Assembly (NCBI GenBank): GCA_964498525.1
Contig: CAZCGU010000003.1
Coordinates: 62,001 to 126,000, forward strand
Reading direction: 5' to 3'
Source: DTU098 sp964498525
Lineage (GTDB): Bacteria; Bacillota; Desulfotomaculia; Desulfotomaculales; Pelotomaculaceae
Length of the DNA: 64,000 nucleotides
Below are positions 36,498 to 45,522 of the stretch, piece after piece. Each line of letters starts with the position of its first letter. Position 1 is the first letter of the stretch. A program made the translations under genes and the position numbers. The notes beneath the pieces were generated by a model that was given only the letters and a program-made list of their open reading frames with translations, made no database searches and was not told the DNA's origin.

Positions 36498-37715
36498 TTA
36501 AAAATCAAATTGGGAAAAGGGAATTCGAACTGTTACGCTTGTACCCACACCCTCGGCGCTCTCTATGGTCAGGCTGAAACGGTCGCCGTAATGATGCCTT
36601 AGCCTCTCATAGGTGTTTATCAAGCCGATTCCCGAATGCTGCTCCGGTGATTCGCCCATCTGACGGATTAACTGGAGCACTTCAGGTTTAATTCCATTTC
36701 CGTTATCAATAATTTTTATTTCAACGTCCTTACCAGATAAATGTCCGGTAATTTCTACTTTTCCACCCTCTTTTTTTGTTTCCAGACCGTGCAGCATGCA
36801 ATTTTCCACGATTGGTTGCAGCACCATGGTGGGAATTCGACAATCCAGGATGAAATCATCCATATCTATCTCATAACTCATTCTATCGCTAAACCTGAAA
36901 CATTGAATAAATAGGTACCTTTCAATGTTGCAAATCTCTTCCCGCAGGTTGTGAAAATAATTGGTATTCTTTAAGTTGTACCGCAGCAGATCGGAAAGCT
37001 TGTAAATCAAATCTTCAGTTTTAGGGGCGTTTTCAAACAATGCCATCCTGGCAATGGAATTTAAAGTATTGAAAAGAAAGTGGGGGTGTATTTGGGCCTG
37101 GGCTGTTTTAAATTTCATTTGTTGCGATTTTTCCAGCAGCATAAGTTTTTCCTGGTTTTCTGTTAATAGCCGTTCCCGTACCAACCGGTTAGAGCCTATC
37201 TGGTCGATGTAATTTGCCAGGAGTGAATAGCATTCCACAAAGCTGTTGAGTTCATCCCGGGTCACCATGGGGATGAACTCAACCGCTACCTTTAACGCTT
37301 TTAAGGATATGTCAAAATCCCTGGATATCCTTTCTATATCTATTTTTTCCCGGGTCGCTTCACCTTTAATCAGTACTTGTCCCCCCAAAACCGAACCAAG
37401 GTAGGTATCGTTGACAATTATCGGAGCCGCGCAGTCAATGAGCCCGGCATGGCAGGTATAGATCCTACGCTGTCTTTCTTCCATGGCCAGAAGTCCCGCC
37501 TGGCGGTCACAAAGGATACAATGCTGGGAACCCTTGGGGGAAGAACGCATAAGTCTGCAAAAGGGGATAAAATTACTTATTTTCCCCACAGGAATACCCT
37601 CGCTGTCGGTTGTGATTTGGGGAACGTCTACCAAAACCCCCATTTTTTCTTGGATGCTGTTAAGGGTACTCATCTCAATGACATCCGTTAATTTAATTTT
37701 TCCGGTCAATTCCAT
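36498..37715 (-). CDS. PocR-domain sensor histidine kinase (LytS/YesM type)
   Basis: A 405-residue cytoplasmic kinase. Residues about 12-175 form a PocR ligand-binding domain (ISNFIPFCRLMRSSPKGSQHC start, several Cys, YTCHAGLID), the domain that senses small diols and related compounds in propanediol-utilisation regulators. A coiled stretch leads to the His_kinase domain with QIHPHFLFNTLN near residue 215 and the HATPase with IVENCMLHGLE and DNGNGIKP, GIGLINTYERL. The partner is the AraC-type response regulator 177 bp downstream, and the pair is divergent from the glycyl radical dehydratase, which matches a diol- or glycerol-sensing role. No membrane segments were seen. Confidence 0.92.
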   Translation of the reverse strand: MELTGKIKLTDVIEMSTLNSIQEKMGVLVDVPQITTDSEGIPVGKISNFIPFCRLMRSSPKGSQHCILCDRQAGLLAMEERQRRIYTCHAGLIDCAAPIIVNDTYLGSVLGGQVLIKGEATREKIDIERISRDFDISLKALKVAVEFIPMVTRDELNSFVECYSLLANYIDQIGSNRLVRERLLTENQEKLMLLEKSQQMKFKTAQAQIHPHFLFNTLNSIARMALFENAPKTEDLIYKLSDLLRYNLKNTNYFHNLREEICNIERYLFIQCFRFSDRMSYEIDMDDFILDCRIPTMVLQPIVENCMLHGLETKKEGGKVEITGHLSGKDVEIKIIDNGNGIKPEVLQLIRQMGESPEQHSGIGLINTYERLRHHYGDRFSLTIESAEGVGTSVTVRIPFSQFDF

Positions 37716-37892
37716 ATATAAAACCCCTCATGTTATTTTTCGTAATAAGTTCTCCCCGACGCTATCGCCGAAAGTAGCAGCGCATGAAGTTGCGCCGGGG
37801 GAAGTTCCGGACGAAAGGAAGTTTTAAATAAGCAGGAATTCCAGGTTATGGGTTGTTAAATTAATCGATCAATTAAAAGCTGGCCGGTTCAT

Positions 37893-38648
37893 TTAACGGC
37901 TGCAAGTTTTTTTGTATTTATAGGGGGGTAGTTTTTCGTATTTGGAAAAAACCTTATTAAAGTAGGAGGGGTCAGAAAAGCCCAGTTCAGAGGCGATCCG
38001 GTAGATTGGGTAATTTGTTTCCGACAGGAGTTTTTTGGCCTTTTCGATTTTTAATCTGGTTACGTGTTCAGTGAAGGTAATGCCCATTTCCTTTTTGAAA
38101 TATCTGCTAAAATATTGAGGGTTTAAATGGGCGTATTTTGCTATGGCATCGAGGGTTAAGTCGGAACAGTACTTTTGCTCGATATAATTTAAAATGTTTT
38201 GCAGGGCGACACTTCCATTTAAATCTTCATTTTTAATCGCTTTGGGTTTTTCGCTTTTGAGGGCGGCAATAATGGAATCGAGGGCTGAGGTTAAATCCGC
38301 CGGTTTAACGGGCTTTAAGAGATATCCCGCCACGCCGCACTTTATGGCTTGCTGGGCGTAATCAAAGTCATTGTAAGCGCTGATAATTAAAGTTTTCACA
38401 TCCGGCAGGATCTTGATGATTCTTTCCTGGGCCATGAGACCGCTGATTTCCGGCATTTTTATATCCATCAGGATAATATCGGGTCGATGGATCTTGGCCC
38501 TGTCCACGGCCTCGGTCCCGTTCCGGGCATCTTCTACAATTTCAAGATCATAGTACTTTAAATTGATTATTTTTCTTAAGGCAAGCCTTTCTAAAGGTTC
38601 ATCCTCGGCTATCAGTAACTTGTATATTTTAACGTCATCCCCTTTCAT
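37893..38648 (-). CDS. AraC-family response regulator (YesN type)
   Basis: About 251 residues from the ATG at 38648 (MKGDDVKIYKLL); a longer frame to 38723 adds a non-homologous tail. The receiver domain has acidic LIAEDEP, phospho-acceptor Asp in DIILMDIKMPE, and Lys in LLKPVKPADL. The C-terminal 100 residues are an AraC-type double helix-turn-helix (LDAIAKYAHLNPQYFSRYFK; IYRIASELGFSDPSYFNKVF). It is the cognate regulator of the PocR kinase upstream and most likely activates the divergent dehydratase operon across the 400-bp intergenic region. Confidence 0.9.
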   Translation of the reverse strand: MKGDDVKIYKLLIAEDEPLERLALRKIINLKYYDLEIVEDARNGTEAVDRAKIHRPDIILMDIKMPEISGLMAQERIIKILPDVKTLIISAYNDFDYAQQAIKCGVAGYLLKPVKPADLTSALDSIIAALKSEKPKAIKNEDLNGSVALQNILNYIEQKYCSDLTLDAIAKYAHLNPQYFSRYFKKEMGITFTEHVTRLKIEKAKKLLSETNYPIYRIASELGFSDPSYFNKVFSKYEKLPPYKYKKTCSR

Positions 38649-39052
38649 CAAAAACAGTCTTTTGTGAACAAGGAATACGTAGGAGACGCCGCGGGTATGG
38701 ACAAACGGGATAACACCTTGCAAACGAGCCTGGGTGCTGACATGCCTGTATAAAGCATAATATCATTCTTTAAGTATTGCAAGATGTTATTTCTCTTATA
38801 ACCCAAGTACAAACGGTTAATCCTGCCGCATGTTGCTTGATATGCAATCAACTTGTATAAATATTACTAATTTCGTCAGGTTTTAACCCAATTAAAATGG
38901 TAATATTTTGCCCTGGTCATATTTTTACAATAATTCACCAGATCATTATCTGTTCCTAATTCAGACCTTTTTAAACAATCAAAATCTTACAACAAAACTA
39001 ATAGATATATTTCAGTTTTAAGTCAAAATACCTAAGGAGATTTGGTGTTTTA
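38649..39052 (+). promoter_or_regulatory. Regulatory region upstream of the glycyl radical dehydratase
   Basis: About 400 bp, notably AT-rich against its neighbours, between the divergent response regulator and the dehydratase operon. This is where the operator for the AraC-type regulator should lie. I see short similar elements (ATGTTGCTTGATATGCAATC) but no unambiguous binding-site pair. No gene recognised. Confidence 0.45.
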
Positions 39053-39112
39053 ATGGCTAAAATTAAAGCTAAGATTATCGCATCTAAAACAAAACCTTGC
39101 AAGGAGGAATGA
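39053..39112 (+). CDS. 19-codon leader peptide upstream of the dehydratase
   Basis: ATG GCT AAA... to TGA encodes MAKIKAKIIASKTKPCKEE. AAGGAG lies 12 bp upstream (39034-39039). The stop at 39110-39112 is one base before the ATG of the dehydratase, and the dehydratase ribosome binding site AAGGAGG is inside the last codons. The arrangement suggests translational coupling. The peptide is very lysine-rich; whether it is more than a leader is unknown. Confidence 0.5.
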   Translation: MAKIKAKIIASKTKPCKEE

Positions 39113-39113
39113 A

Positions 39114-41522
39114 ATGATGGCAAGTCCTGCGCACAATTATGAACCGCAAGCCACGCCCTCGGGGATTTCACCAAGGGCCGGCCTGCTGAAGGAGCGTCTG
39201 CTGAATATTACTCCTGAAATTTGTTTTGAGCGAGCCGAACTGATTACCGCATCCTACAAGGAGACCGAAGGCCTGCCAATTATTTTGCGGCGGGCCCTGG
39301 CGCTGGAAAAAATCCTTAAAGAAATGACCGTTAGAATCGGGGCTGACGAATTAATTGTCGGCAATCATACGCCAAAACCCCGCAGCTCACCAATCTTTCC
39401 GGAATATTCCTTTGCCTGGATCGAGGCGGAGTTTGAAAGCCTGGCCAGGCGCACCGGGGATGTGTTTCTGATTTCCGGGGAATGCAAACAAAAGCTCAGC
39501 GAGGCCTTCAAGTACTGGCAGGGAAAAACCACCCAGGAGTACGCCGCCAACCTGATGACGGCGGAAGCCAAAGCGGCCCAGGAGTATGGCGTGTTCACAG
39601 TGGGGAACTACTTTTTCCTGGGAGTAGGACACATTTGCGTGGACTACGGCATGGTGCTGCAGAGGGGATTTAAGGGCATAAAGGAAGATGTCCGGAAGGA
39701 AAAGGCCGGGCTTGAGCTTACCTGCCCGGATGATTTGAAAAAGGCGCAGTTCCTGCAGGCTGTGGAAATTGTCTGCGATGCGGCCATTTTATTTGCCCGG
39801 CGGTTCGCGGAAGCAGCTGAAAACATGGCTAAAAGGGAGAGCGATCCCAAAAGAAAAGCTGAACTGTTGGAAATCGCCAAAAACTGTCATAATGTCCCGG
39901 CGAATCCGGCCAATGGCTTCTACGAAGCGCTGCAGTCCTTCTGGTTTGTCCAGTTAATCATCCAGTTGGAATCAAACGGCCATTCCATTTCCCCCGGCCG
40001 GTTTGACATGTACATGTATCCCCATTACGAAAAGGACCTCCAGGCCGGTAAAATCACCCGGGAAAAAGCTCTGGAATTAATTGAATGCCTGTGGGTCAAG
40101 TTCAACGAAATCAACAAAGTGCGCGATGAGGGGGCCACCAAGGCCTTCGGCGGCTATCCCATGTTCCAGAACCTGATCGTAGGCGGACAGACAATAGACG
40201 GCAGCGACAGCACCAACGAACTTTCCTATATGTGCCTGGAAGCCACCGAAAACGTCCGTCTGCCCCAGCCGTCTCTTTCCATCCGTTTCCATCAGGGGAC
40301 ACCCCAAAAGTTTTTGGTGAAGTCCAGCGAGGTAGCCGCCTTGGGCCTGGGCATGCCGGCCATGTACAACGACCACGTAATTATTCCTGCCCTGGCGGCA
40401 AGGGGAGTGACCCTGGAAGACGCCCGGGATTACTGCATTATCGGCTGTGTGGAGCCCCAGAAGGGCGGAAAAACCGAGGGCTGGCACGACGCTGCCTTTT
40501 TCAGTCTGGCCAAGTGTATGGAACTGGCCTTGAATGACGGTGTCGACCCAGCCAGCGGTGTCCAGTTGGGTATGAAAACCGGTACCCTGGAAAATATGGC
40601 TTCCTTTGAAGATGTTCTGGAAGCCTATCGCAAACAAATTGAATATTGTGTTAAATTGCTGGTTATCAGCAACAACAGCTGCGATATTTCCCACGGCGCC
40701 ATCTGTCCGCTGCCCTTCCTGTCCTCCATGGTGCAGGATTGCGTTTCCAGGGGCAAATCACTCCAGGAGGGCGGCGCCCATTACAATTTCATCGGTCCCC
40801 AGGGTGTCGGCGTGGCCAACGTGGGCGATACTCTGGCGACGCTGAAGAAGCTGGTCTATGACGAAGGCGTCGTTTCCCGGGAAACGGTGGCGGAAGCCAT
40901 TAAAAAGGACTGGCAGGGATTTGAAACTGAACGCCAGATTATGTTAAACAAAGCCCCCAAATTCGGCAACGATGACGACGAGGCTGACAAGCTGGCCAGG
41001 CTGGCTGCCCGCATCTACTGCGAAGAGGTGGAGAAATACACCAACCCGCGGGGCGGCCGCTTCCAGGCAGGTCTCTACCCGGTTTCCGCCAACGTCCCTC
41101 TGGGCGCCGCAGTTGGCGCCATGCCCGACGGACGGCTGGCGGGTACTCCTCTGGCTGACGGTGTTTCCCCTGTTTCCGGCCGGGATATCAGCGGCCCCAC
41201 TGCCGCGGCCAAATCCGTTGCCAAGCTCGATCACGAAATAGCCTCCAACGGTACTCTGTTTAACCAAAAATTCCATCCCACCGCCCTGAGGGGTGACAGC
41301 GGCTCCGCCAACCTGGCGGCCCTGGTGCGGACCTATTTCAGCCTGGGCGGCATGCATGTGCAGTTCAACGTAATCAGCAAGGAAACATTGCAGGAAGCGC
41401 AAAAGAGCCCGGAACAATACCGCGGTCTGGTGGTCCGGGTGGCAGGTTACAGCGCATTCTTTACCTCCCTGGACAAGAGCCTGCAAGAGGATATCATCGC
41501 CAGGACCGAGCATGCCTTTTAA
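39114..41522 (+). CDS. Glycyl radical enzyme, B12-independent glycerol/1,2-diol dehydratase type
   Basis: An 802-residue protein of the pyruvate-formate-lyase superfamily. The radical site is RVAGYSA with Gly778, 25 residues from the C-terminus; the thiyl site is GCVEP with Cys445 and Glu447. The His of GVGHICVDYG, the His-Ser pair of ESNGHSISP and the Asp of KTEGWHDAAF correspond to the substrate contacts of Clostridium butyricum glycerol dehydratase (DhaB1), to which the sequence is similar along its whole length from memory. It would dehydrate glycerol to 3-hydroxypropionaldehyde or propanediol to propionaldehyde, oxygen-sensitively. The start ATG is one base after the leader stop; a second ATG follows directly. 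The activase is next. No aldehyde or alcohol dehydrogenase and no microcompartment genes are in view, so the exact substrate remains open. Confidence 0.88.
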   Translation: MMASPAHNYEPQATPSGISPRAGLLKERLLNITPEICFERAELITASYKETEGLPIILRRALALEKILKEMTVRIGADELIVGNHTPKPRSSPIFPEYSFAWIEAEFESLARRTGDVFLISGECKQKLSEAFKYWQGKTTQEYAANLMTAEAKAAQEYGVFTVGNYFFLGVGHICVDYGMVLQRGFKGIKEDVRKEKAGLELTCPDDLKKAQFLQAVEIVCDAAILFARRFAEAAENMAKRESDPKRKAELLEIAKNCHNVPANPANGFYEALQSFWFVQLIIQLESNGHSISPGRFDMYMYPHYEKDLQAGKITREKALELIECLWVKFNEINKVRDEGATKAFGGYPMFQNLIVGGQTIDGSDSTNELSYMCLEATENVRLPQPSLSIRFHQGTPQKFLVKSSEVAALGLGMPAMYNDHVIIPALAARGVTLEDARDYCIIGCVEPQKGGKTEGWHDAAFFSLAKCMELALNDGVDPASGVQLGMKTGTLENMASFEDVLEAYRKQIEYCVKLLVISNNSCDISHGAICPLPFLSSMVQDCVSRGKSLQEGGAHYNFIGPQGVGVANVGDTLATLKKLVYDEGVVSRETVAEAIKKDWQGFETERQIMLNKAPKFGNDDDEADKLARLAARIYCEEVEKYTNPRGGRFQAGLYPVSANVPLGAAVGAMPDGRLAGTPLADGVSPVSGRDISGPTAAAKSVAKLDHEIASNGTLFNQKFHPTALRGDSGSANLAALVRTYFSLGGMHVQFNVISKETLQEAQKSPEQYRGLVVRVAGYSAFFTSLDKSLQEDIIARTEHAF

Positions 41523-41658
41523 TTGATGGGGAGGGATTTGTGCGGGGAGCGGATTTAACAATTTGCTCCCCTTTTATCCCCTGATAATTATTAACGGTAC
41601 AACATAGCGGGAAACCGGTGATACGTCGGAAAGAGTGTCGACAAGGGGGAATCGAACC

Positions 41659-42561
41659 ATGCAGGGAGTAATATTTGATCTTCAGCGTTTTACCGTGCAC
41701 GATGGGCCTGGCATCAGAACCGGGGTTTTTATGAAAGGCTGCCCATTGCGGTGCCCCTGGTGTCAAAACCCGGAGTCTGTGCGTAAAGCGCCACAAATCA
41801 CCTATTTCCCCAAACTTTGCATCGGCTGTGGCCAATGCGCCGAAGTATGTCCCCAAAAAGCAGTCAGAGCCAGCGGAAAAACCCTTATAGAAAAGGTCAA
41901 CCTGACCTTGTGCAACCACTGCGGGATATGCGCCGAGTCCTGCCATGCCGGGTCCTTGCAGTTGACAGGCCGGGTGATGAGCGCCGAGGAAGTCTGTGAA
42001 TTTGTGATGAGGGACGTTTTGTACTATCAAAACTCCGGTGGCGGCGTTACTTTCACCGGGGGCGAGCCCACTTACCAGCCCGAGTTCCTGATTGAAATGG
42101 CCCGGCTATGTAAAAAACAGGGTCTGCACATAGTAATTGAGACCTGCGGTTATTTTCCCTGGGATTCAGCGGCGGAAGCGTTTCATCTGACTGATATTGT
42201 TTATATGGATATCAAGCATTTAGACAGCGCAAAACACAAAAGCGTTATAGGTGCGGAAAACAAGGTGATTCTGGAAAATGCGCTGCACATTGACCAGTTG
42301 AATAAGCCAATCCGGATCCGCGTACCCCTTATCCCCGGCTTTAATGACAGCACTGCAGCCTTCGGTCCCATACTACGCTTTGCCTCCGGGTTAAAAAACC
42401 TGGAAAAGGTGCAAATTTTGCCTTACCATAGATTTGGTGTTGATAAATACGAACGAATTGGCTGGGGTTATTCGTTGACGGAATTGGAACCCCCTCCCAA
42501 AGGCACAGTTGAAAAGTTACTGGCGCTGGCCGGCAGTCAAAATGTTAACTGCACCCTGTAG
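41659..42561 (+). CDS. Glycyl radical enzyme activating protein (radical SAM)
   Basis: A 300-residue protein from the ATG at 41659, which has AAGGGGGA 8 bp upstream. The radical-SAM cluster motif is GCPLRCPWCQN (CxxxCxxC) near residue 34. Two ferredoxin-type motifs follow (CIGCGQCAEVCP and CNHCGICAESCH), which separates this class, the activases of glycerol dehydratase, CutC and HPA decarboxylase, from the shorter PFL activase. TFTGGEPT is the SAM-binding GGE motif. It installs the glycyl radical on the adjacent dehydratase. The 137-bp spacing suggests co-transcription. Confidence 0.93.
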   Translation: MQGVIFDLQRFTVHDGPGIRTGVFMKGCPLRCPWCQNPESVRKAPQITYFPKLCIGCGQCAEVCPQKAVRASGKTLIEKVNLTLCNHCGICAESCHAGSLQLTGRVMSAEEVCEFVMRDVLYYQNSGGGVTFTGGEPTYQPEFLIEMARLCKKQGLHIVIETCGYFPWDSAAEAFHLTDIVYMDIKHLDSAKHKSVIGAENKVILENALHIDQLNKPIRIRVPLIPGFNDSTAAFGPILRFASGLKNLEKVQILPYHRFGVDKYERIGWGYSLTELEPPPKGTVEKLLALAGSQNVNCTL

Positions 42562-42717
42562 CGGCCAGCGCAGCCGCCTTTACAGGCAATAATGGAATGA
42601 TATTCTTCTAAAATTTATTTTGTTGAAAAAACAGCCTGATCCAACACCTGACAGCAGCATTGGACGTGTTGTTTGGACCTATTGCCTCTTTACAGTTCTT
42701 TACAAGGAGGAAACATA

Positions 42718-43743
42718 ATGGATTATTTAACCTTAATATTTGCTTTTTGTGGCGGGGCTTTCGGCGCGACCCTGGGCGCTCTGGGAGCATTTGTTTTCAC
42801 CGGCATTGTGGGTTTGGTGGGGATAGCCATGGCAGCCTCGGGTTCTAGTTTTGATTTCCTGGGCAATGTCGCCTTCGGTACCTATTTTGGGCCCCACATA
42901 TCCTTCGCGGGTGGTGTTGCCGCCGCTGCCTTTGCCAGAAAAATGGGGTACATTGAATCGGGAAAGAACATTTTAAAATCCTTATCGGGGTTAAAAAGAC
43001 CTAGCGTGCTGGTTGTGGGCGGCGTTTTCGGCATGCTTGGCTATGCGTTTAATACCGGTTTTGCCCTTATGCCTATCAAACTTGATACAGTGGCGTTAAC
43101 AGTATTTGTATTGGCCATCATTGCTAAAGTTGCCTTTGGGTCAACGGGATTAGGGGAGATATTTGGCTCGGTGCCGGAAGACGTCAAAAACATTGGCGGC
43201 AGGTATTCCATGCGATGTACCAACGTGTGGCTGCCCTACGTGACTTCCAGCTGCGAAAAGACTATTGTTGGAATTACAGCCGGCGGCGTTTCAATTTATT
43301 TAACCTATTTGATGCTGCAAAACCCGGAAACCGCTGGCGTGGCGCCTTTTGTGGGATTCTGCATATCGGCTGTATCGCTGATTATGCTCTTCCTCGGATG
43401 TGAGATACCCGTGACGCACCACATAACCATATGCGCTTCCTATGGGGTAGTCGCCAGTGGCGGAAGTATCCTGTGGGGCTTTGCGGCGGCGGTTGCTGCT
43501 GCCTACGCCGGAGACTTTTTTGCCAGAACATTTTATTGCTACGGCGACACCCATGTGGATCCCCCGGCAACCGCCATTGCAGCTGTCTCCTTTGTGTTGA
43601 TGACACTTATTCCCAAGGGCGTTTACGAAATTGAATATATTGCTGCCGGGATCCTGGTCCTGTTTGTGATATACAGCTTTATCCGCTATTCCCAGGGGTG
43701 CAAGTGCAACATTGAGATTGCCGGAGCCGGAAAAACAACATAG
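42718..43743 (+). CDS. Polytopic membrane protein, probable transporter of the dehydratase operon
   Basis: A 341-residue protein with a perfect AAGGAGG 8 bp before its ATG. It is almost wholly hydrophobic with about ten membrane segments, many small residues (GALGAFVFTGIVGLVG, GGVAAAAFA) and a cytoplasmic tail with CKCN. I do not recognise the family. Lying directly after the dehydratase and activase and before a strong terminator, it is the natural candidate for a substrate channel or permease of this pathway, but a role in product export is equally possible. Confidence 0.75.
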   Translation: MDYLTLIFAFCGGAFGATLGALGAFVFTGIVGLVGIAMAASGSSFDFLGNVAFGTYFGPHISFAGGVAAAAFARKMGYIESGKNILKSLSGLKRPSVLVVGGVFGMLGYAFNTGFALMPIKLDTVALTVFVLAIIAKVAFGSTGLGEIFGSVPEDVKNIGGRYSMRCTNVWLPYVTSSCEKTIVGITAGGVSIYLTYLMLQNPETAGVAPFVGFCISAVSLIMLFLGCEIPVTHHITICASYGVVASGGSILWGFAAAVAAAYAGDFFARTFYCYGDTHVDPPATAIAAVSFVLMTLIPKGVYEIEYIAAGILVLFVIYSFIRYSQGCKCNIEIAGAGKTT

Positions 43744-43834
43744 AATTGCTGGAAGCAAAAAACGGGGTTGTTCAGAATAAAAAACCCGGGGAAAAAGGCG
43801 AAATAGAAGGCTTGATATATACGGTTATTATAAT

Positions 43835-43868
43835 CTGCGGCCCTTTCCTGGTCAGGAAAGGGCCGCAG
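43835..43868. terminator. Perfect 15-bp hairpin after the dehydratase operon
   Basis: Stem CTGCGGCCCTTTCCT pairs perfectly with AGGAAAGGGCCGCAG around the loop GGTC. It lies 91 bp after the membrane-protein stop. No T run follows, so it may be an mRNA-stabilising hairpin or a factor-aided terminator. Confidence 0.7.
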
Positions 43869-44055
43869 CGGTGTGCGCCCGAAGCGGGCCCGATAAAAAA
43901 ACCTTAAAAATTGTCAACATGGTTTAAAACTCCCGGGGATATGCTAAAATTGTGGGTAAGACCTTAAGCTGACCATTGTCTTATTTTTGAATTTATCGCT
44001 GCCATCTGACGAATTCCTTTCATAACACCTATAAAAATGGAAGGTGAAGGTATTT

Positions 44056-44339
44056 ATGTCCAAGGTTATCAGCCCGGAAAAGGCCGCCGGACTCATTCCT
44101 GACGGCGCCTGTGTCGCCTGGACCACAGCGACTTCTAATTTATGTTACCGAACGGGCTGTCTTTACCCTGGAAAACGGAATTAATCCTTATTGAAATTGC
44201 CCCGGGTCTTGATCCGGAAAAGGATGTCCTGGCCGTGATGGAGTTCAGACCGGGGATTTCCCCCAATTTAAAAGAGATGCCGCGGGAAATATTTGAGCCC
44301 AAATGGGGGAAACTGAAACAAATTATTGAATCGTGCTAA
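44056..44339 (+). pseudogene. Decayed acyl-CoA:acetate CoA-transferase (YdiF-like)
   Basis: The N-terminus MSKVISPEKAAGLIPDG is intact, then after about 28 codons the sequence jumps to the C-terminal end of the same family: YVTERAVFTLENG, then LIEIAPGLDPEKDVLA and ISPNLKEMPREIF to the stop. More than a kilobase of the middle is missing. The C-terminal part is itself split between two frames; one extra A in GGAATTAATCC explains the shift. So there is one large deletion and at least one frameshift. The ancestral enzyme would exchange CoA between short-chain acids such as acetate and propionate. Confidence 0.85.
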
Positions 44340-44392
44340 GCAAAGCCCGGAAAATCCGTGCTTTATAAAAGTATTAAAGGGGGTGTTATAGC

Positions 44393-44587
44393 ATGCCGGT
44401 AATTACTTTGGAAGCGGGCCGGATGGATAAGAATCAAAAGGACAACCTTATTGCGGAATTCACCAGGGTCGCCAGCGATATTTTGAAGATTCCCCAGGAT
44501 GCCTTCGTTGTCTACCTCAAGGAGAACCAACACGACAACGTTGGCGTGGGGGGAAAGTCCCTGGACAAGGTTTTGGCAGGCAAATAA
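44393..44587 (+). CDS. 4-oxalocrotonate tautomerase family protein
   Basis: A 64-residue protein beginning MPVITLEAGR; after Met removal the N-terminal Pro is the catalytic base of the family. Length and the pattern KDNLIAEFTRVASDIL, then AFVVYLKEN fit the small hexameric tautomerases. GGGGG lies 10 bp before the ATG. The substrate cannot be told. It follows the CoA-transferase remnant by 54 bp and is intact. Confidence 0.88.
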   Translation: MPVITLEAGRMDKNQKDNLIAEFTRVASDILKIPQDAFVVYLKENQHDNVGVGGKSLDKVLAGK

Positions 44588-45061
44588 AGCAGGGGTGAAT
44601 AAGAAAAGGAAAATAAAGCAAGGGTCAGCATTGCAATTTTGAAACAGGTTTATGGAAGGAAAAAATTAAAACGGGGCAAAAACGGTGCGTTCCTTTTTAC
44701 CTTCTATTGGGGGTGGGAGGGGACGTCCTTTTTATCTCTGTTTTATGTCATGTTCAACATAATACTACACTATGTTACTGATCCTTTTTGCTTAGTCCAT
44801 TGCGGAGCTGTACCTGCCCACATTTTATCTGACATTCCGTTGTTTTGCCAGCGGTTCCAACCTTTGCGGCTCCGGTCTTTTTTGAGAAAATATCATTTAC
44901 CCAAGTCCTGAAACAGGGACAAGGGACCTGTCCCCTCGTCCCGCTTGAATTGTATTTCCCCGGGGCTGGAGGTAACTGTCTGCCGCTTCCCCGGCTAGCC
45001 TTGCTGATCCTGCCACCCGCGTGTTAAGATTAACATATAATGGTTGGGGAGGGTGATAAAA
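44588..45061. other. Intergenic gap with a REP-type palindrome
   Basis: About 470 bp. A 90-codon frame at 44639-44911 is low-complexity and probably not coding. The palindrome at 44916-44942 is the only recognisable element, plus the ribosome binding site GGGGAGGGTGA of the next gene. Confidence 0.5.
44916..44942. repeat. REP-type palindrome
   Basis: GGGACAAGGGACC followed by TGTCCCCTCGTCCC, a one-base variant of the element beside the RAYT gene at 31765. Intergenic. Confidence 0.85.
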
Positions 45062-45262
45062 ATGCTGTGTCAGCTGTGTCAGGAAAGGGCTTCCTGTATT
45101 CAATGCATGGAATGCGGAATTCTTTTGTGCAGTAAATGTGTTAAACTGGATTTGTATGGCACCGGCTGCGGCTGTATCGGTCCAATTCACATGTGTCCCA
45201 CCTGTTTTGAGGAATGCTGGCTGCCCCCCGGTGTAACGGCAGAGTCTTATAACGCTTTTTAA
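45062..45262 (+). CDS. Small Cys-rich zinc-binding protein
   Basis: A 66-residue protein from the ATG at 45062, with GGGGAGGGTGA just upstream. Cysteines are spaced CQLC ... CIQCMECG ... CSKC ... CGCIGPIHMCPTC, enough for two zinc sites of B-box or treble-clef type. Probably a DNA-, RNA- or protein-binding adaptor; no family recognised. Intact and free-standing. Confidence 0.7.
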   Translation: MLCQLCQERASCIQCMECGILLCSKCVKLDLYGTGCGCIGPIHMCPTCFEECWLPPGVTAESYNAF

Positions 45263-45376
45263 TCTTTAGAAATGTGCGCCGGTCCGTTGAACGGCCGGCG
45301 TACGGGATATTCTATTTAATTACCTGTACCTATACATACATATGAAGGGAGGGGACAGGGCTTCTGTCCTTTCGAC

Positions 45377-45437
45377 GGGACAAGGGTGCTGTCCCTAAGT
45401 CTCACTTAACGGGACAAGGGACCTGTCCCCTTGTCCC
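45377..45437. repeat. Cluster of REP-type palindromes
   Basis: A short copy GGGACAAGGGTGCTGTCCC at 45377-45395 and a full copy at 45411-45437, identical to the element at 31765-31791. A third partial copy (GGGGACAGGGCTTCTGTCC) precedes them near 45351. Confidence 0.85.
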
Positions 45438-45493
45438 TGCTTGCGCTTTTTAGGGCCAAAATCATTTCAGGCCCTTATTTATATCAGGATAGA

Positions 45494-45522
45494 TTGTAAA
45501 TTATTGTGTTTGGTTATATAAT
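45494..45522 (+). promoter_or_regulatory. Sigma-70-type promoter of dapL
   Basis: TTGTAA (45494-45499), exactly 17 bp, TATAAT (45517-45522). The start codon is about 57 bp downstream. Confidence 0.65.

Noticed and set aside
44639..44911. 90-codon frame before the REP-type palindrome
   Set aside because: No Shine-Dalgarno; composition is low in complexity and not protein-like.
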